Shown piece by piece: positions 8,374-16,658 of a stretch of DNA of 64,000 nucleotides. The number at the start of each line of letters is the position of its first letter. Position 1 is the stretch's first letter. Below the pieces are notes generated by a model that made no database searches, had not been told where the DNA came from, and saw nothing but the letters and a program-made list of their open reading frames with translations. This DNA is from an uncultured Oscillospiraceae bacterium. GTDB taxonomy: Bacteria > Bacillota > Clostridia > Oscillospirales > Oscillospiraceae. The translations under genes were made by a program, and so were the position numbers. The stretch lies in the NCBI GenBank assembly GCA_900768135.1, contig CAAGBT010000088.1, positions 72,669 through 136,668 on the forward strand, in the 5' to 3' direction.

Positions 8374-10235
8374 GAAGTAATATAGAGCATCAGCGCCGCA
8401 ATGTCTGCCGGACTCACGCCCGAGATCCGCCCCGCCTGTCCCAGATTCTGCGGGCGGATGGCGGCGAGCTTTTCGCGCGCCTCCAGGCGCAGACCGTCGA
8501 TCTTCGCATAGTCGATATCCCCGGGAATGGCGCGGCGCTCCAGCCTTGTAAATTCCGCCACCTCCGCCATCTGGCGGCGGATATAGCCCTCGTACTTCAC
8601 CGCGATCTCCACGCTCTCGGCCAGCGCGGGCGGAAAATCGCGGCAGATCTCGTCGAACGCGCGCAGGTCGTCGTATCGGATCTGCGGGCGGCGCAGCAGC
8701 GCGATGAGCGGGCTGCCGTCATGCACCTCCGCCGTGCCGCGCGAAGTCAACAGCGCGTTGAGCGCGGCGGAGGCCGGAACGCCCGTATGCTCCAGGCGCC
8801 TGATTTCGCGGCGTACCGCGCCGTATTTGTCGTTGACCTTCTGAAGCGTTTCGTCGCTGACAAGTCCCAGCTCGTGGCCGACGGGCGCTAAGCGCTCATC
8901 GGCATTGTCCTGCCGCAGAATGAGGCGGTACTCGCTGCGGCTGGTCATCATGCGGTAGGGTTCGTTCGTCCCCTTGGTGACGAGGTCGTCGATGAGCGTG
9001 CCGATATAGGACTGCGCGCGGCCCAGAACAAACGGCGCTTCACCCTTGATCTTCCGCGCGGCGTTCACGCCTGCGGCGAAGCCCTGCACCGCCGCCTCCT
9101 CGTAGCCCGACGAGCCGTTGAACTGTCCCGCGCCGTACAGTCCCCCGATGTGCTTGTATTCGAGCGTGGGATAAAGGGACGTTGGGTCGATGCAGTCGTA
9201 TTCGATGGCGTAGGCGGGGCGCATGATCTCCGCGCGTTCCAGCCCCGTCACGGAGCGCAGCATTGCGCGCTGCACCTCCTCGGGCATGGAGGAAGAAAAG
9301 CCCTGAATGTACAGCTCCTCGGTATCCAGCCCCATCGGCTCGATGAACAGCTGGTGGCGGGGCTTATCGGGAAAGCGGACGATCTTCGTTTCGATGCTTG
9401 GGCAGTAGCGCGGCCCCACGCCCTCGATCACGCCGGAGTAGATGGGGCTGCGGTCCAGATTCTCGCGGATGATGCGGTGCGTCTCCGCCGTGGTATAGGT
9501 CAGGTAGCACACGGCGCGGTTATCCGGCGGCGTTTCCGTAGAGAAGGAAAAGGGGAGGGGCGTTTCGTCGCCCTCCTGCTTTTCCATTTTGGAAAAGTCC
9601 ACGCTGCGCGCGTTCACGCGCGGCGGCGTACCCGTTTTGAAGCGGCGCAGCGGCAGCCCCAGCGCCCGGAGCGAATCCGCCAGCGCCGCCGAGGCGTGCA
9701 TCCCGTCCGGCCCGCTTTCCCGCACGCATTCGCCCACGATCGTGCGCCCGTTGAGAAATGTTCCCGAGCAGAGGATGACGGCTTTCACGTGATAAACGCC
9801 GCCCGTTTCCGTCACAACGGCGGACACATGGCCGTTATCCACACGAATATCGACGATCTCCGCCTGCCGCAGCAGCAGGTTTTCCTGCGTTTCCAGCGTG
9901 TGCTTCATCACGCTCTGGTAGCGTTTTCGGTCGGCCTGCGCGCGCAGCGACCAGACCGCAGGGCCTTTTCCGCGGTTGAGCATCCGGTACTGGATGCAGG
10001 CCTTGTCCGCGGCCTTCGCCATCTCGCCGCCGAGGGCGTCGAGCTCGCGCACAAGGTGGCCCTTGCCCGTGCCGCCGATGGCGGGGTTGCAGGGCATATT
10101 GCCCACGGCGTCCAAATTGATGGTAAAGCACACCGTTTTCATGCCCAGCCGCGCGCAGGCGAGCGAGGCCTCGATGCCCGCGTGACCCGCGCCGATGACG
10201 GCGACATCAAAGCTTCCGGCAGAAAATTCACGCAT
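8358..10235 (-). CDS. mnmG: tRNA uridine-34 5-carboxymethylaminomethyl modification enzyme MnmG
   Basis: An FAD- and NADH-using enzyme that, with the GTPase MnmE, adds the (carboxymethyl)aminomethyl group to U34 of certain tRNAs. The 625-residue length is typical. The N-terminal dinucleotide motif GAGHAG is at residues 16-21, followed by the family blocks NPAIGGTGKGHL and GLYGAGQFNGSSGYEEAA. It lies 4 bp downstream of a metallophosphoesterase gene on the same strand, so its ribosome-binding site is inside that gene's end. mnmE and rsmG, frequent neighbours near many origins, are not in the window. Confidence 0.98.
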   Translation of the reverse strand: MREFSAGSFDVAVIGAGHAGIEASLACARLGMKTVCFTINLDAVGNMPCNPAIGGTGKGHLVRELDALGGEMAKAADKACIQYRMLNRGKGPAVWSLRAQADRKRYQSVMKHTLETQENLLLRQAEIVDIRVDNGHVSAVVTETGGVYHVKAVILCSGTFLNGRTIVGECVRESGPDGMHASAALADSLRALGLPLRRFKTGTPPRVNARSVDFSKMEKQEGDETPLPFSFSTETPPDNRAVCYLTYTTAETHRIIRENLDRSPIYSGVIEGVGPRYCPSIETKIVRFPDKPRHQLFIEPMGLDTEELYIQGFSSSMPEEVQRAMLRSVTGLERAEIMRPAYAIEYDCIDPTSLYPTLEYKHIGGLYGAGQFNGSSGYEEAAVQGFAAGVNAARKIKGEAPFVLGRAQSYIGTLIDDLVTKGTNEPYRMMTSRSEYRLILRQDNADERLAPVGHELGLVSDETLQKVNDKYGAVRREIRRLEHTGVPASAALNALLTSRGTAEVHDGSPLIALLRRPQIRYDDLRAFDEICRDFPPALAESVEIAVKYEGYIRRQMAEVAEFTRLERRAIPGDIDYAKIDGLRLEAREKLAAIRPQNLGQAGRISGVSPADIAALMLYITSKTRE

Positions 10236-10239
10236 GGTC

Positions 10240-11082
10240 TCAGCCCCTTTCCAGTGTGACGACCGCCACCTGCGGGCGGTTCAGAATGCGCGGGATAACG
10301 CGCGGCGAATTGCCCAGCCCGCGGCTGACAAAGACCTGTGCGCCGCAGTCTTTGTAAAAGCCCGCCGTGTGCGTGGGAAACAGATCCCGCCGCGTGCCGA
10401 ATACCCCGTCGGTAAACGGCAGGCGCCAGATGCCGCCGTGTCCGTGGCCGGAGAACGTCAGGTCTGCGCCCAGCAGGCTGTATTCGTCTGCAAAGCGGTC
10501 GTTGCGGTGCGCCAGCAGCAGCCAGAACGGGTCGCCGGATCCGGCGCAGACCTCCTGCGGCGTTTTCTGGCCGGCGTAGCCGTTCGGGTCGTCGATGCCG
10601 GCAAGCAGAATGGTATCGCCGTTTCGCGTGAGCGGCACAAATTCGTTGGAAAGCACCGTCACGCCCGCTTCCCGCAGCGCGCTTTTGATGTCCTCCACGG
10701 CCTTTGTGCCGTGGCCCCACTCGTGGTTTCCCGTGACGTAATAGGTCGGCGCAATGGCAGAGAGCGCCGCGCCGGCCTCGCCGGCGTAGACGGCCGGGTC
10801 TTCGGTTTTGCGGTCCACCAGGTCGCCCGTGATGAAGATATACTCCGGCTGCACGGCCCTGACTGCGGCGTACAGGCGCTCGTTGTCCCTGCCGAAGTAT
10901 TTGCCGTGCAGGTCGCTCAGGTGTACGATGCGGCAGCCGCTGAAGCCTGCGGGCAGCGCGGCGGAGACGAACGTGTCCGCATCCGTCTCGATGCTCTCGT
11001 TGCCCCACGCGAGCAGCGCGCACAGCGCCAGCAGCACGAGCGGCAGCGCCGAGAATCTGTGTTTTTTCCATTTTTCAGCCAT
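10240..11082 (-). CDS. Membrane-anchored calcineurin-like metallophosphoesterase
   Basis: A 280-residue protein with one N-terminal hydrophobic segment (about residues 11-26) that should place the catalytic domain outside the membrane. The dinuclear-metal phosphoesterase motifs are complete: DLHG at 57-60, GDLVD at 86-90, GNHEWGH at 119-125 and SGHGHGG near the C-terminus. This resembles the YkuE/YaeI group, some members of which act on lipid-linked substrates; the substrate here is unknown. The frame is open upstream, but the ATG at 11082 has AAGGAGATC in front and starts just before the hydrophobic helix. It is probably co-transcribed with mnmG. Confidence 0.88.
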   Translation of the reverse strand: MAEKWKKHRFSALPLVLLALCALLAWGNESIETDADTFVSAALPAGFSGCRIVHLSDLHGKYFGRDNERLYAAVRAVQPEYIFITGDLVDRKTEDPAVYAGEAGAALSAIAPTYYVTGNHEWGHGTKAVEDIKSALREAGVTVLSNEFVPLTRNGDTILLAGIDDPNGYAGQKTPQEVCAGSGDPFWLLLAHRNDRFADEYSLLGADLTFSGHGHGGIWRLPFTDGVFGTRRDLFPTHTAGFYKDCGAQVFVSRGLGNSPRVIPRILNRPQVAVVTLERG

Positions 11083-11137
11083 GCTGGATCTCCTTAAAGC
11101 GCCGCCTCCGGCGGGCCAGAACTCTGCAAGCAATGCC

Positions 11138-11161
11138 AAAGGGCGGCATAAGCCGCCCTTT
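11138..11161. terminator. Hairpin between the ABC permease and metallophosphoesterase genes
   Basis: A 10-bp stem AAAGGGCGGC / GCCGCCCTTT with a 4-nt loop. No long T-run follows on the minus strand, so it is a moderate terminator candidate for the leftward ABC operon. Confidence 0.55.
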
Positions 11162-11230
11162 ATTGTAGCACACTCCGCGCGGCGGAAACAAGAGCTTCCC
11201 GCCGCCGCGCGGAAAAATCCGCCGCGCGCG

Positions 11231-14200
11231 TCATTCCGCGCTCTTCAGGCTCTCCACCATGTCGATCTTCTTCATCCGGAAGTGTGCCAGAAGATTGACC
11301 AGGAAGGAGAACAGCGCCGTAAGCACGGCGGCGTAGAGATAGCTCGTCGGATCCGTCTCCCGGCCGAACATCATCAGGTCGATCTCCGTTGAGCGCACAA
11401 GATAGAGGTGCAGCCAGTGACCCATAAAGCAGCCCAACGCGATGCCGAACACGGTAAGTACGATGTTCTCGCGGTAAACGTAGGCCGAAACCTCTCCATC
11501 GTAAAAGCCCAGCAGCTTGATCGTTGCCAGCTCGCGCTGCCGCTCGGTGATGTTGATGTTGGAAAGGTTGTAAAGCACCACCATCGCCAGCGCCGCCGCA
11601 GCCAGAATGATGATGACCACCACAAAGTCTACGCGCTCCATGCTGTGCGTGTAGGTATCCTGCGTGTCGCGCATCCGCGAGGCGGACACCACGCCGCTGC
11701 AGGAGAGCAGCTCTTCAAAGATCTCGCCGCAGGTCTCCGCATCGTCGCTCGTAAAGTTGAGCAGATAGGCGTTCGCCGCGGCCGCCGTACCGAAGGCCGA
11801 TTCGTAATACGCGGGCGTCATATAGATAAAATGCCCTGTGTAATGCTCGTAAATGCCCGCGACCGTTACGCTCACGCGCTCATCGCCGTCAAGCACGAGC
11901 GCGTCGCCCGCGCCCACGCCAAGCAGCTCGGAGAGCTTCTGGTCGATGTACACGCCGTCGTCCTGCATAACGATCGTTTCGCCGCTCTGATAGTCGTACA
12001 GCTCGATGACCCTGCCGATCTCCTGCGCATCCATCACCTCAACATAGGCGCTTGTGGAGTAGCGGGAGGTAACGGCGGTCGCGGAGCTTGCCGCGCAGGG
12101 TACGCTGGAGAGAATGCGCTTGTCTGCGGAAATGGCATCCTCCACCGCCGCGCGCTCCTCAGGCAGCACATTGTCTGAAAGCGTGATCTGCGCGCTGTAG
12201 TGGAACAGCTCGTTATACTGGCGCGACATGGTAAAGAGCAGGGACGAGCGCATCCCGAAGCCCGCGATGATGAGCGCCGTGCAGCCGCCGATGCCGACCA
12301 CCGTCATCCAGAAGCGCTTCTGATAGCGGAAGAGGTTGCGCGCCGTCACCTTGTGCGTGAACGACATTCTCCTCCACAGCGGCCGGATGTACTCAAGGAA
12401 CACGCGCTTGCCCGCCTTGGGCGTGCGCGGACGCATCAGGCTGGCGGGCGTTTCGCGCAGCGTGGCAAGGCAGGCCCAGAGCGTGGCCAGCGTGGTACAC
12501 GCAACCGCCGCCAGCACGGAAAAGGCGGAGATATCCGCATAGGCGTGCAGCTCGATATCCGGCATCTGATACATGATCTGGTACGCCGTGAAGATCATCC
12601 TGGGGAAGAGCGTGAATCCGACCGCAAGCCCCAGCACGCCGCCGCCCAGGCTTGGCAGCAGCCCATAGTAAAGGTATTTCTTCGAGATCGCCGCGCGGCT
12701 GTAGCCCAGCGCCTTGAGGCAGCCGATCTGCACGCGCTGCTCTTCGACCATGCGGGTCATGGTCGTCAGGCATACGAGCGCCGCCACAAGGAAGAAAATA
12801 ATGGGGAAAACGCTTGCAAGGTTCGCCATGCGGTCAGCGTCCTGCCCGAAGCCCGTGTAGCCGGGGTTGTAGCTGCGGCTGAAGAGATACCACTCGCAGT
12901 CCTCGATGTCGGCGACCTCGCGGCGCGCGTCGGTGATCTTCGCCTGCGCCTCGGCGATCTTTTCCTCCGCCTCGCGCTTTGCGTCCTCATATTCGGCCAG
13001 GCCCTCGCGGTATTCGCGTTCGCCGTCCGCCAGGCCGGCGTAGGCCTCGTCCAGCTCCTGCGCGCCATCGGCATACTGCTCCTCGCCGTCATAATATTCC
13101 GCCCAGCCGTCGTCCAGCTCCGCGCGCGCGGCGTCGAGCTGCGCCTTGGCTTCATTAAGCTGCTGCCGGGCCTGCTCCATCTGCTGCTGCATTGCGGCGA
13201 GTGCGGCGGGGTCCGTCCCCGCAGCCATGCCCGCCCCCGCGGCAGCCTCCTGATCTTCAAATTCCTTGCGCGAGGCCTCATACTGCGCAAGCCCATCGGC
13301 ATACTCCTGCTCGCCGTCCTGCAGGGACTGATACGCCTCGTCCAGCTCCGCGCGGGAGTCCTGCAGTTTCTGCTGCCCATCGCGGTAATCGCGCCAGCCG
13401 TCGTCCAGCTTTCTGCGCGCGTCGTTCAGCTCGCGCTGCGCATCGCCAAGCTTTTCATCCGCCTCGGCCTTTGCATCGTCCAGCTCGCGCTGGGCGTCGT
13501 CCAGCTTTTCCGTCGCCTCATCGACGAGATCATCGTGCCGCAGCGCGGCGCGTTCCTCGCCAAAGGGTTCCAGCGCATCGATCACATCGTCGATATAGTC
13601 GTCATAATCGTCGTAAAACGCAGTCATCTCCGCCGCGCCCTGCACGCGCAGATAGGCCGCCGTGTAATAGTCGAGCGCGAACGCCTCGCGCGGCAGATAA
13701 AGATAGGCCTTCACCGTACCGCTGCCAAGTGTGGACGTGCCGCGCTCCACGGCCAGATATACCGGCGAGCGGATGGTGCCGACCACCGTGTACTGCTTGT
13801 CTGCGAGCGCGTCGTCCAGCTTGCCGTCCGGCGTGAGCGTGATCGTATCGCCGATGGCGATGTCCATCAGGCCGAGCATCTTTTCCTCCACCACGCACTC
13901 GTCTGCGCGCTCGGGCATCCGGCCCTCGCGCAGCGCCACATCGTTGATCCCCGCGCCGCTGAGCGACAGCACCTTGACCACCGCCTCCGCCGCGCCAGAG
14001 GAGGCAAACGCATCGATCACATACGCGCCTTCGGCATTCCCGATGCTCTCCTGCGCCCTGAGCGCGGCGATGTCGCCGTCCGTCAGCCCCAGCGTGGAAA
14101 GCACCTGGATATCGGCAAGGTGCAGCGAATCAAGATAATCGTCGCCCGTGCGCTTCATGTCCGGCGCGGTCGCCCGCAGGCCCGACAGAAACGCCACCGA

Positions 14201-14287
14201 CAGCGCCACAAGGATCAGGATGGAGAAAAAGCGGCTGCGCGTGTGCTTGATCTCGCGCCAGAAATCCTTCCGCATGGCGTTTTTCAT
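11231..14287 (-). CDS. FtsX/MacB-like ABC transporter permease with large extracytoplasmic coiled coil
   Basis: An 1018-residue membrane protein. One helix lies at about residues 20-38, followed by an extracytoplasmic domain. Residues about 251-460 form a low-complexity stretch rich in D, E, A, Q and L with repeated KL/EL-DDAQ-type heptads, predicting long coiled coils. Two FtsX-type core blocks follow: one after the coiled coil (FPIIFFLVAALVCLTTMTRMVEEQR) and one at the C-terminus (NINITERQRELATIKLLGF). The ATPase partner lies immediately upstream. Similar large permeases with tandem FtsX regions occur in many Clostridia; known relatives act in peptide sensing or lipid/peptide export, but the substrate here cannot be inferred. 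Confidence 0.88.
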   Translation of the reverse strand: MKNAMRKDFWREIKHTRSRFFSILILVALSVAFLSGLRATAPDMKRTGDDYLDSLHLADIQVLSTLGLTDGDIAALRAQESIGNAEGAYVIDAFASSGAAEAVVKVLSLSGAGINDVALREGRMPERADECVVEEKMLGLMDIAIGDTITLTPDGKLDDALADKQYTVVGTIRSPVYLAVERGTSTLGSGTVKAYLYLPREAFALDYYTAAYLRVQGAAEMTAFYDDYDDYIDDVIDALEPFGEERAALRHDDLVDEATEKLDDAQRELDDAKAEADEKLGDAQRELNDARRKLDDGWRDYRDGQQKLQDSRAELDEAYQSLQDGEQEYADGLAQYEASRKEFEDQEAAAGAGMAAGTDPAALAAMQQQMEQARQQLNEAKAQLDAARAELDDGWAEYYDGEEQYADGAQELDEAYAGLADGEREYREGLAEYEDAKREAEEKIAEAQAKITDARREVADIEDCEWYLFSRSYNPGYTGFGQDADRMANLASVFPIIFFLVAALVCLTTMTRMVEEQRVQIGCLKALGYSRAAISKKYLYYGLLPSLGGGVLGLAVGFTLFPRMIFTAYQIMYQMPDIELHAYADISAFSVLAAVACTTLATLWACLATLRETPASLMRPRTPKAGKRVFLEYIRPLWRRMSFTHKVTARNLFRYQKRFWMTVVGIGGCTALIIAGFGMRSSLLFTMSRQYNELFHYSAQITLSDNVLPEERAAVEDAISADKRILSSVPCAASSATAVTSRYSTSAYVEVMDAQEIGRVIELYDYQSGETIVMQDDGVYIDQKLSELLGVGAGDALVLDGDERVSVTVAGIYEHYTGHFIYMTPAYYESAFGTAAAANAYLLNFTSDDAETCGEIFEELLSCSGVVSASRMRDTQDTYTHSMERVDFVVVIIILAAAALAMVVLYNLSNINITERQRELATIKLLGFYDGEVSAYVYRENIVLTVFGIALGCFMGHWLHLYLVRSTEIDLMMFGRETDPTSYLYAAVLTALFSFLVNLLAHFRMKKIDMVESLKSAE

Positions 14288-14318
14288 CGCGCCGCCCCCT
14301 TTCGTTCCGATTTTTTCT

Positions 14319-15023
14319 TTACCATTCGATCAGCTCCACACTGGTCGGATGGCCGTTGCACTGCATGCTCTCCACCGTGCCGTTCTTGATGCGGATCACC
14401 CGGTCCGCCATGGGCGTGATGGCGCTGTTGTGCGTGATGACCACCACGGTCACGCCCTTTTGCCGGCAGGTGTCCTGCAAGAGCTTGAGGATCTGCTTGC
14501 CCGTCACATAGTCGAGCGCGCCGGTCGGCTCGTCGCACAGCAGGAGCTTGGGATTCTTCGCCAGCGCGCGGGCGATGGCCACACGCTGCTGCTCGCCGCC
14601 GGAGAGCTGGCCGGGAAAGTTATTCGCGCGCGCGGACAGACCCACCTCGGAAAGCACCTCCTGCGCGTCAAGCGGATCGCCGCAGATCTGCGCGGCCAGC
14701 TCCACGTTTTCCAGCGCCGTCAGGTTGCCGACAAGGTTGTAGAACTGGAAAACAAAGCCGATGTCGCGGCGGCGGTAGGTTGTAAGCTGGCGGGCGTTGA
14801 AGCCGCTTACAAGCGTGCCGTCCACGGTGATCGTCCCGCCCGAGCAGGCGTCCATGCCGCCGAGCATATTCAAAACCGTCGTCTTCCCCGCGCCGGACGG
14901 CCCCACGATCACGCAGAACTCGCCCTTTTCAATGGTGAAGCTGATGTGATCGACCGCGCGGATCTCGATCTCGCCGCTGCGATAGACCTTGGAAACATCC
15001 TGAAAATCAACAAAAGCCGACAT
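14319..15023 (-). CDS. ABC transporter ATP-binding protein (LolD/MacB type)
   Basis: A 234-residue nucleotide-binding subunit. Walker A GPSGAGKTT is at 41-49, the Q-loop at VFQF near 91-94, signature LSGGEQQ at 140-146 and Walker B LLLCDEPTGALD at 160-171. The type matches the LolD/MacB group, which pairs with FtsX-like permeases such as the gene 31 bp downstream. No sensor kinase or response regulator is adjacent, unlike many antimicrobial-peptide ABC modules. A perfect-spacing promoter lies upstream. Confidence 0.95.
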   Translation of the reverse strand: MSAFVDFQDVSKVYRSGEIEIRAVDHISFTIEKGEFCVIVGPSGAGKTTVLNMLGGMDACSGGTITVDGTLVSGFNARQLTTYRRRDIGFVFQFYNLVGNLTALENVELAAQICGDPLDAQEVLSEVGLSARANNFPGQLSGGEQQRVAIARALAKNPKLLLCDEPTGALDYVTGKQILKLLQDTCRQKGVTVVVITHNSAITPMADRVIRIKNGTVESMQCNGHPTSVELIEW

Positions 15024-15061
15024 ATCCCGCCACTCTCCTGTTTCAATAACTTTTCTAGTCT

Positions 15062-15090
15062 ATTATAAAGTACAATGGGAAAAAATGCAA
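15062..15090 (-). promoter_or_regulatory. SigA-type promoter of the ABC transporter operon
   Basis: TTGCAT (15090-15085), 17-nt spacer, TATAAT (15067-15062), about 40 bp before the ATPase start codon. Confidence 0.8.
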
Positions 15091-15156
15091 GCGTCCGGCT
15101 GGCATCTTGCATGAAGAAAGTGTTAACTTTTTGGGCAAAATCATGAAAGCTGACGA

Positions 15157-15185
15157 TTGCAATTTGCGTTTTCCACGCCTATAAT
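15157..15185 (+). promoter_or_regulatory. SigA-type promoter of the 25-codon ORF
   Basis: TTGCAA at 15157-15162, 17-nt spacer, perfect TATAAT at 15180-15185. Divergent from the ABC operon promoter. Confidence 0.82.
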
Positions 15186-15226
15186 GCAAACTGAAGTAAA
15201 TGAAAGAAAGGAGCGTGAGAACCACT

Positions 15227-15304
15227 ATGTTCGAAAAGTTCATCGGTCAGGATGTCGATGACATGATCTTCGGCAGCACTGAGCAGACCGTCAGCGAGCG
15301 CTGA
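15227..15304 (+). CDS. Candidate 25-residue small protein or leader peptide
   Basis: The ORF begins ATG TTC GAA AAG and encodes an acidic 25-residue peptide that ends TVSER before a TGA stop. GAAAGGAG lies about 13 bp upstream, a little farther than usual. It sits between a good promoter (15157-15185) and a strong terminator (15318-15349), giving a predicted transcript of about 160 nt. No run of one regulatory amino acid is seen, so classical attenuation is not obvious. It could be a small protein, a leader of the downstream prfB region, or a small RNA whose ORF is incidental. I do not recognise a family. Confidence 0.5.
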   Translation: MFEKFIGQDVDDMIFGSTEQTVSER

Positions 15305-15317
15305 GGGCCACGGAAGG

Positions 15318-15349
15318 AACCACGCCACAGGCGTGGCTTTTTTGTTTTT
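15318..15349 (+). terminator. Intrinsic terminator after the 25-codon ORF
   Basis: Stem CCACGCC / GGCGTGG with an ACA loop followed by CT6GT5. Ends 14-45 bp past the small ORF. Confidence 0.9.
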
Positions 15350-15372
15350 CCCGCCGCTGATGCGCAAAAGAA

Positions 15373-15412
15373 CCGTCTTACACGGGCGTTTTGCCCCGCA
15401 GGACGGATTTTT
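15373..15412 (+). terminator. Second hairpin with T-run before prfB
   Basis: Outer stem CCGTC / GACGG with an inner CGGG / CCCG helix, followed by ATTTTT. It overlaps the start of the prfB promoter, and may act as a back-up terminator for the small upstream transcript. Confidence 0.55.
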
Positions 15413-15413
15413 C

Positions 15414-15442
15414 TTGCCTTTGCCCGGCGATTGTGATATACT
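15414..15442 (+). promoter_or_regulatory. SigA-type promoter of prfB
   Basis: TTGCCT at 15414-15419, 17-nt spacer, TATACT at 15437-15442, 40 bp before the prfB ATG. Confidence 0.75.
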
Positions 15443-15482
15443 TTTTCGGCTAATGAAGTAACGAGAGCAAGGAGAGACCGCC

Positions 15483-16607
15483 ATGGCTGTGATCGAATAC
15501 GATTCCTACAAGCAGAAGCTGCTTGCAATGGACGAGACCTTTGAAAACCTTTATAAGGCGCTGGAGATCGAGCCGGCCCGCCACGAACTCAAGCGGCTGG
15601 AGCTGGAGGCCCACGAGGAGGGCTTCTGGAACGATCTGGAGCGCTCGCAGAAGAACCAGATGCGCTCGAAGCAGCTGCAAAACAAGGTCCACCGCTACGA
15701 AAAGCTCCTCTCCACGCGCGACGATCTGCTTGCGCTGATCGACATGGGCGTGGAGATGGACGACGCCAGCCTGCTGCCCGAGCTGAAGGAGGGCTACGAC
15801 AGGCTGGAGCAGGAGATGGACGAGGCGCGGCTGACGACGCTGCTCTCCGGCGAGTACGACAGCTGCAACGCCATTCTGACGTTCCACGCCGGCGCGGGCG
15901 GCACCGAGGCGCAGGACTGGGCGCAGATGCTCTACCGTATGTATATGCAGTGGGCGAACAAGCACGGCTTCAGCTTCGAGATGCTCGACTACCTTGACGG
16001 CGACGAGGCCGGCCTCAAGAGCGCGACGGTCATGGTCAAGGGTGAGAACGCCTACGGCTACCTCAAGGGCGAGAACGGCGTTCACCGCCTGGTGCGCGTT
16101 TCCCCGTTCGACGCCAACGCCCGCCGGCAGACGAGCTTTGCCGCGCTCGAGGTCATGCCCGAGCTGCCCGAGGACATTGAGGTCGAGATCCGGCCCGAGG
16201 ACATCGAGATGCAGGTCTACCGCTCCAGCGGCGCAGGCGGCCAGCACGTCAACAAAACTTCCTCCGCCGTCCGTCTGATCCACAAGCCCACCGGCATCGT
16301 CACCGCCTGCCAGACGCAGCGCTCCCAGTTCCAGAACCGCGACTACGCCATGCAGATGCTGAAATCCAAGCTGATGGAGCTGAAGATCCAGCAGCACGCG
16401 GAAAAGGTATCCGACATCAAGGGCGTGCAGCTGAAGATCGAATGGGGCAGCCAGATCCGCTCCTACGTCTTCATGCCCTACCAGCTCGTAAAGGATATGC
16501 GCACCGACTACGAGACCGGCAACATTCAGGCGGTCATGGACGGCGACCTCGACGGCTTCATCAACGCGTATCTCACCAAGGCCGCGAACGGCGAGCTCAA
16601 AAAGTAA
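15483..16607 (+). CDS. prfB: Peptide chain release factor 2 (no programmed frameshift)
   Basis: Recognises UGA and UAA stop codons in the ribosomal A site and triggers peptide release. The 374-residue frame is continuous from the ATG. The stop-codon reading tripeptide SPF lies near residues 208-210 and the peptidyl-tRNA hydrolysis motif GGQ near 253-255. In many bacteria prfB has an in-frame UGA at about codon 26 that needs a +1 shift. Here the equivalent stretch, between FENLYKALEIEPARHEL and GFWND, is uninterrupted, so that autoregulation is absent. AAGGAGAGACC precedes the ATG. Confidence 0.97.
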   Translation: MAVIEYDSYKQKLLAMDETFENLYKALEIEPARHELKRLELEAHEEGFWNDLERSQKNQMRSKQLQNKVHRYEKLLSTRDDLLALIDMGVEMDDASLLPELKEGYDRLEQEMDEARLTTLLSGEYDSCNAILTFHAGAGGTEAQDWAQMLYRMYMQWANKHGFSFEMLDYLDGDEAGLKSATVMVKGENAYGYLKGENGVHRLVRVSPFDANARRQTSFAALEVMPELPEDIEVEIRPEDIEMQVYRSSGAGGQHVNKTSSAVRLIHKPTGIVTACQTQRSQFQNRDYAMQMLKSKLMELKIQQHAEKVSDIKGVQLKIEWGSQIRSYVFMPYQLVKDMRTDYETGNIQAVMDGDLDGFINAYLTKAANGELKK

Positions 16608-16614
16608 AAAAATG

Positions 16615-16643
16615 ATTCCGGCGCGGCAAGCGCCGGAATTTTT
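16615..16643 (+). terminator. Intrinsic terminator of prfB
   Basis: Stem ATTCCGGCG / CGCCGGAAT, 7-nt loop, then T4. The gap to the MATE gene is short, so some read-through could express it. Confidence 0.8.
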
Positions 16644-16658
16644 ACGGAGTATGGGGTC

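Noticed and set aside
12200..14389. A 729-codon ORF opposite the ABC permease
   Set aside because: Antisense shadow of the coiled-coil and FtsX region.
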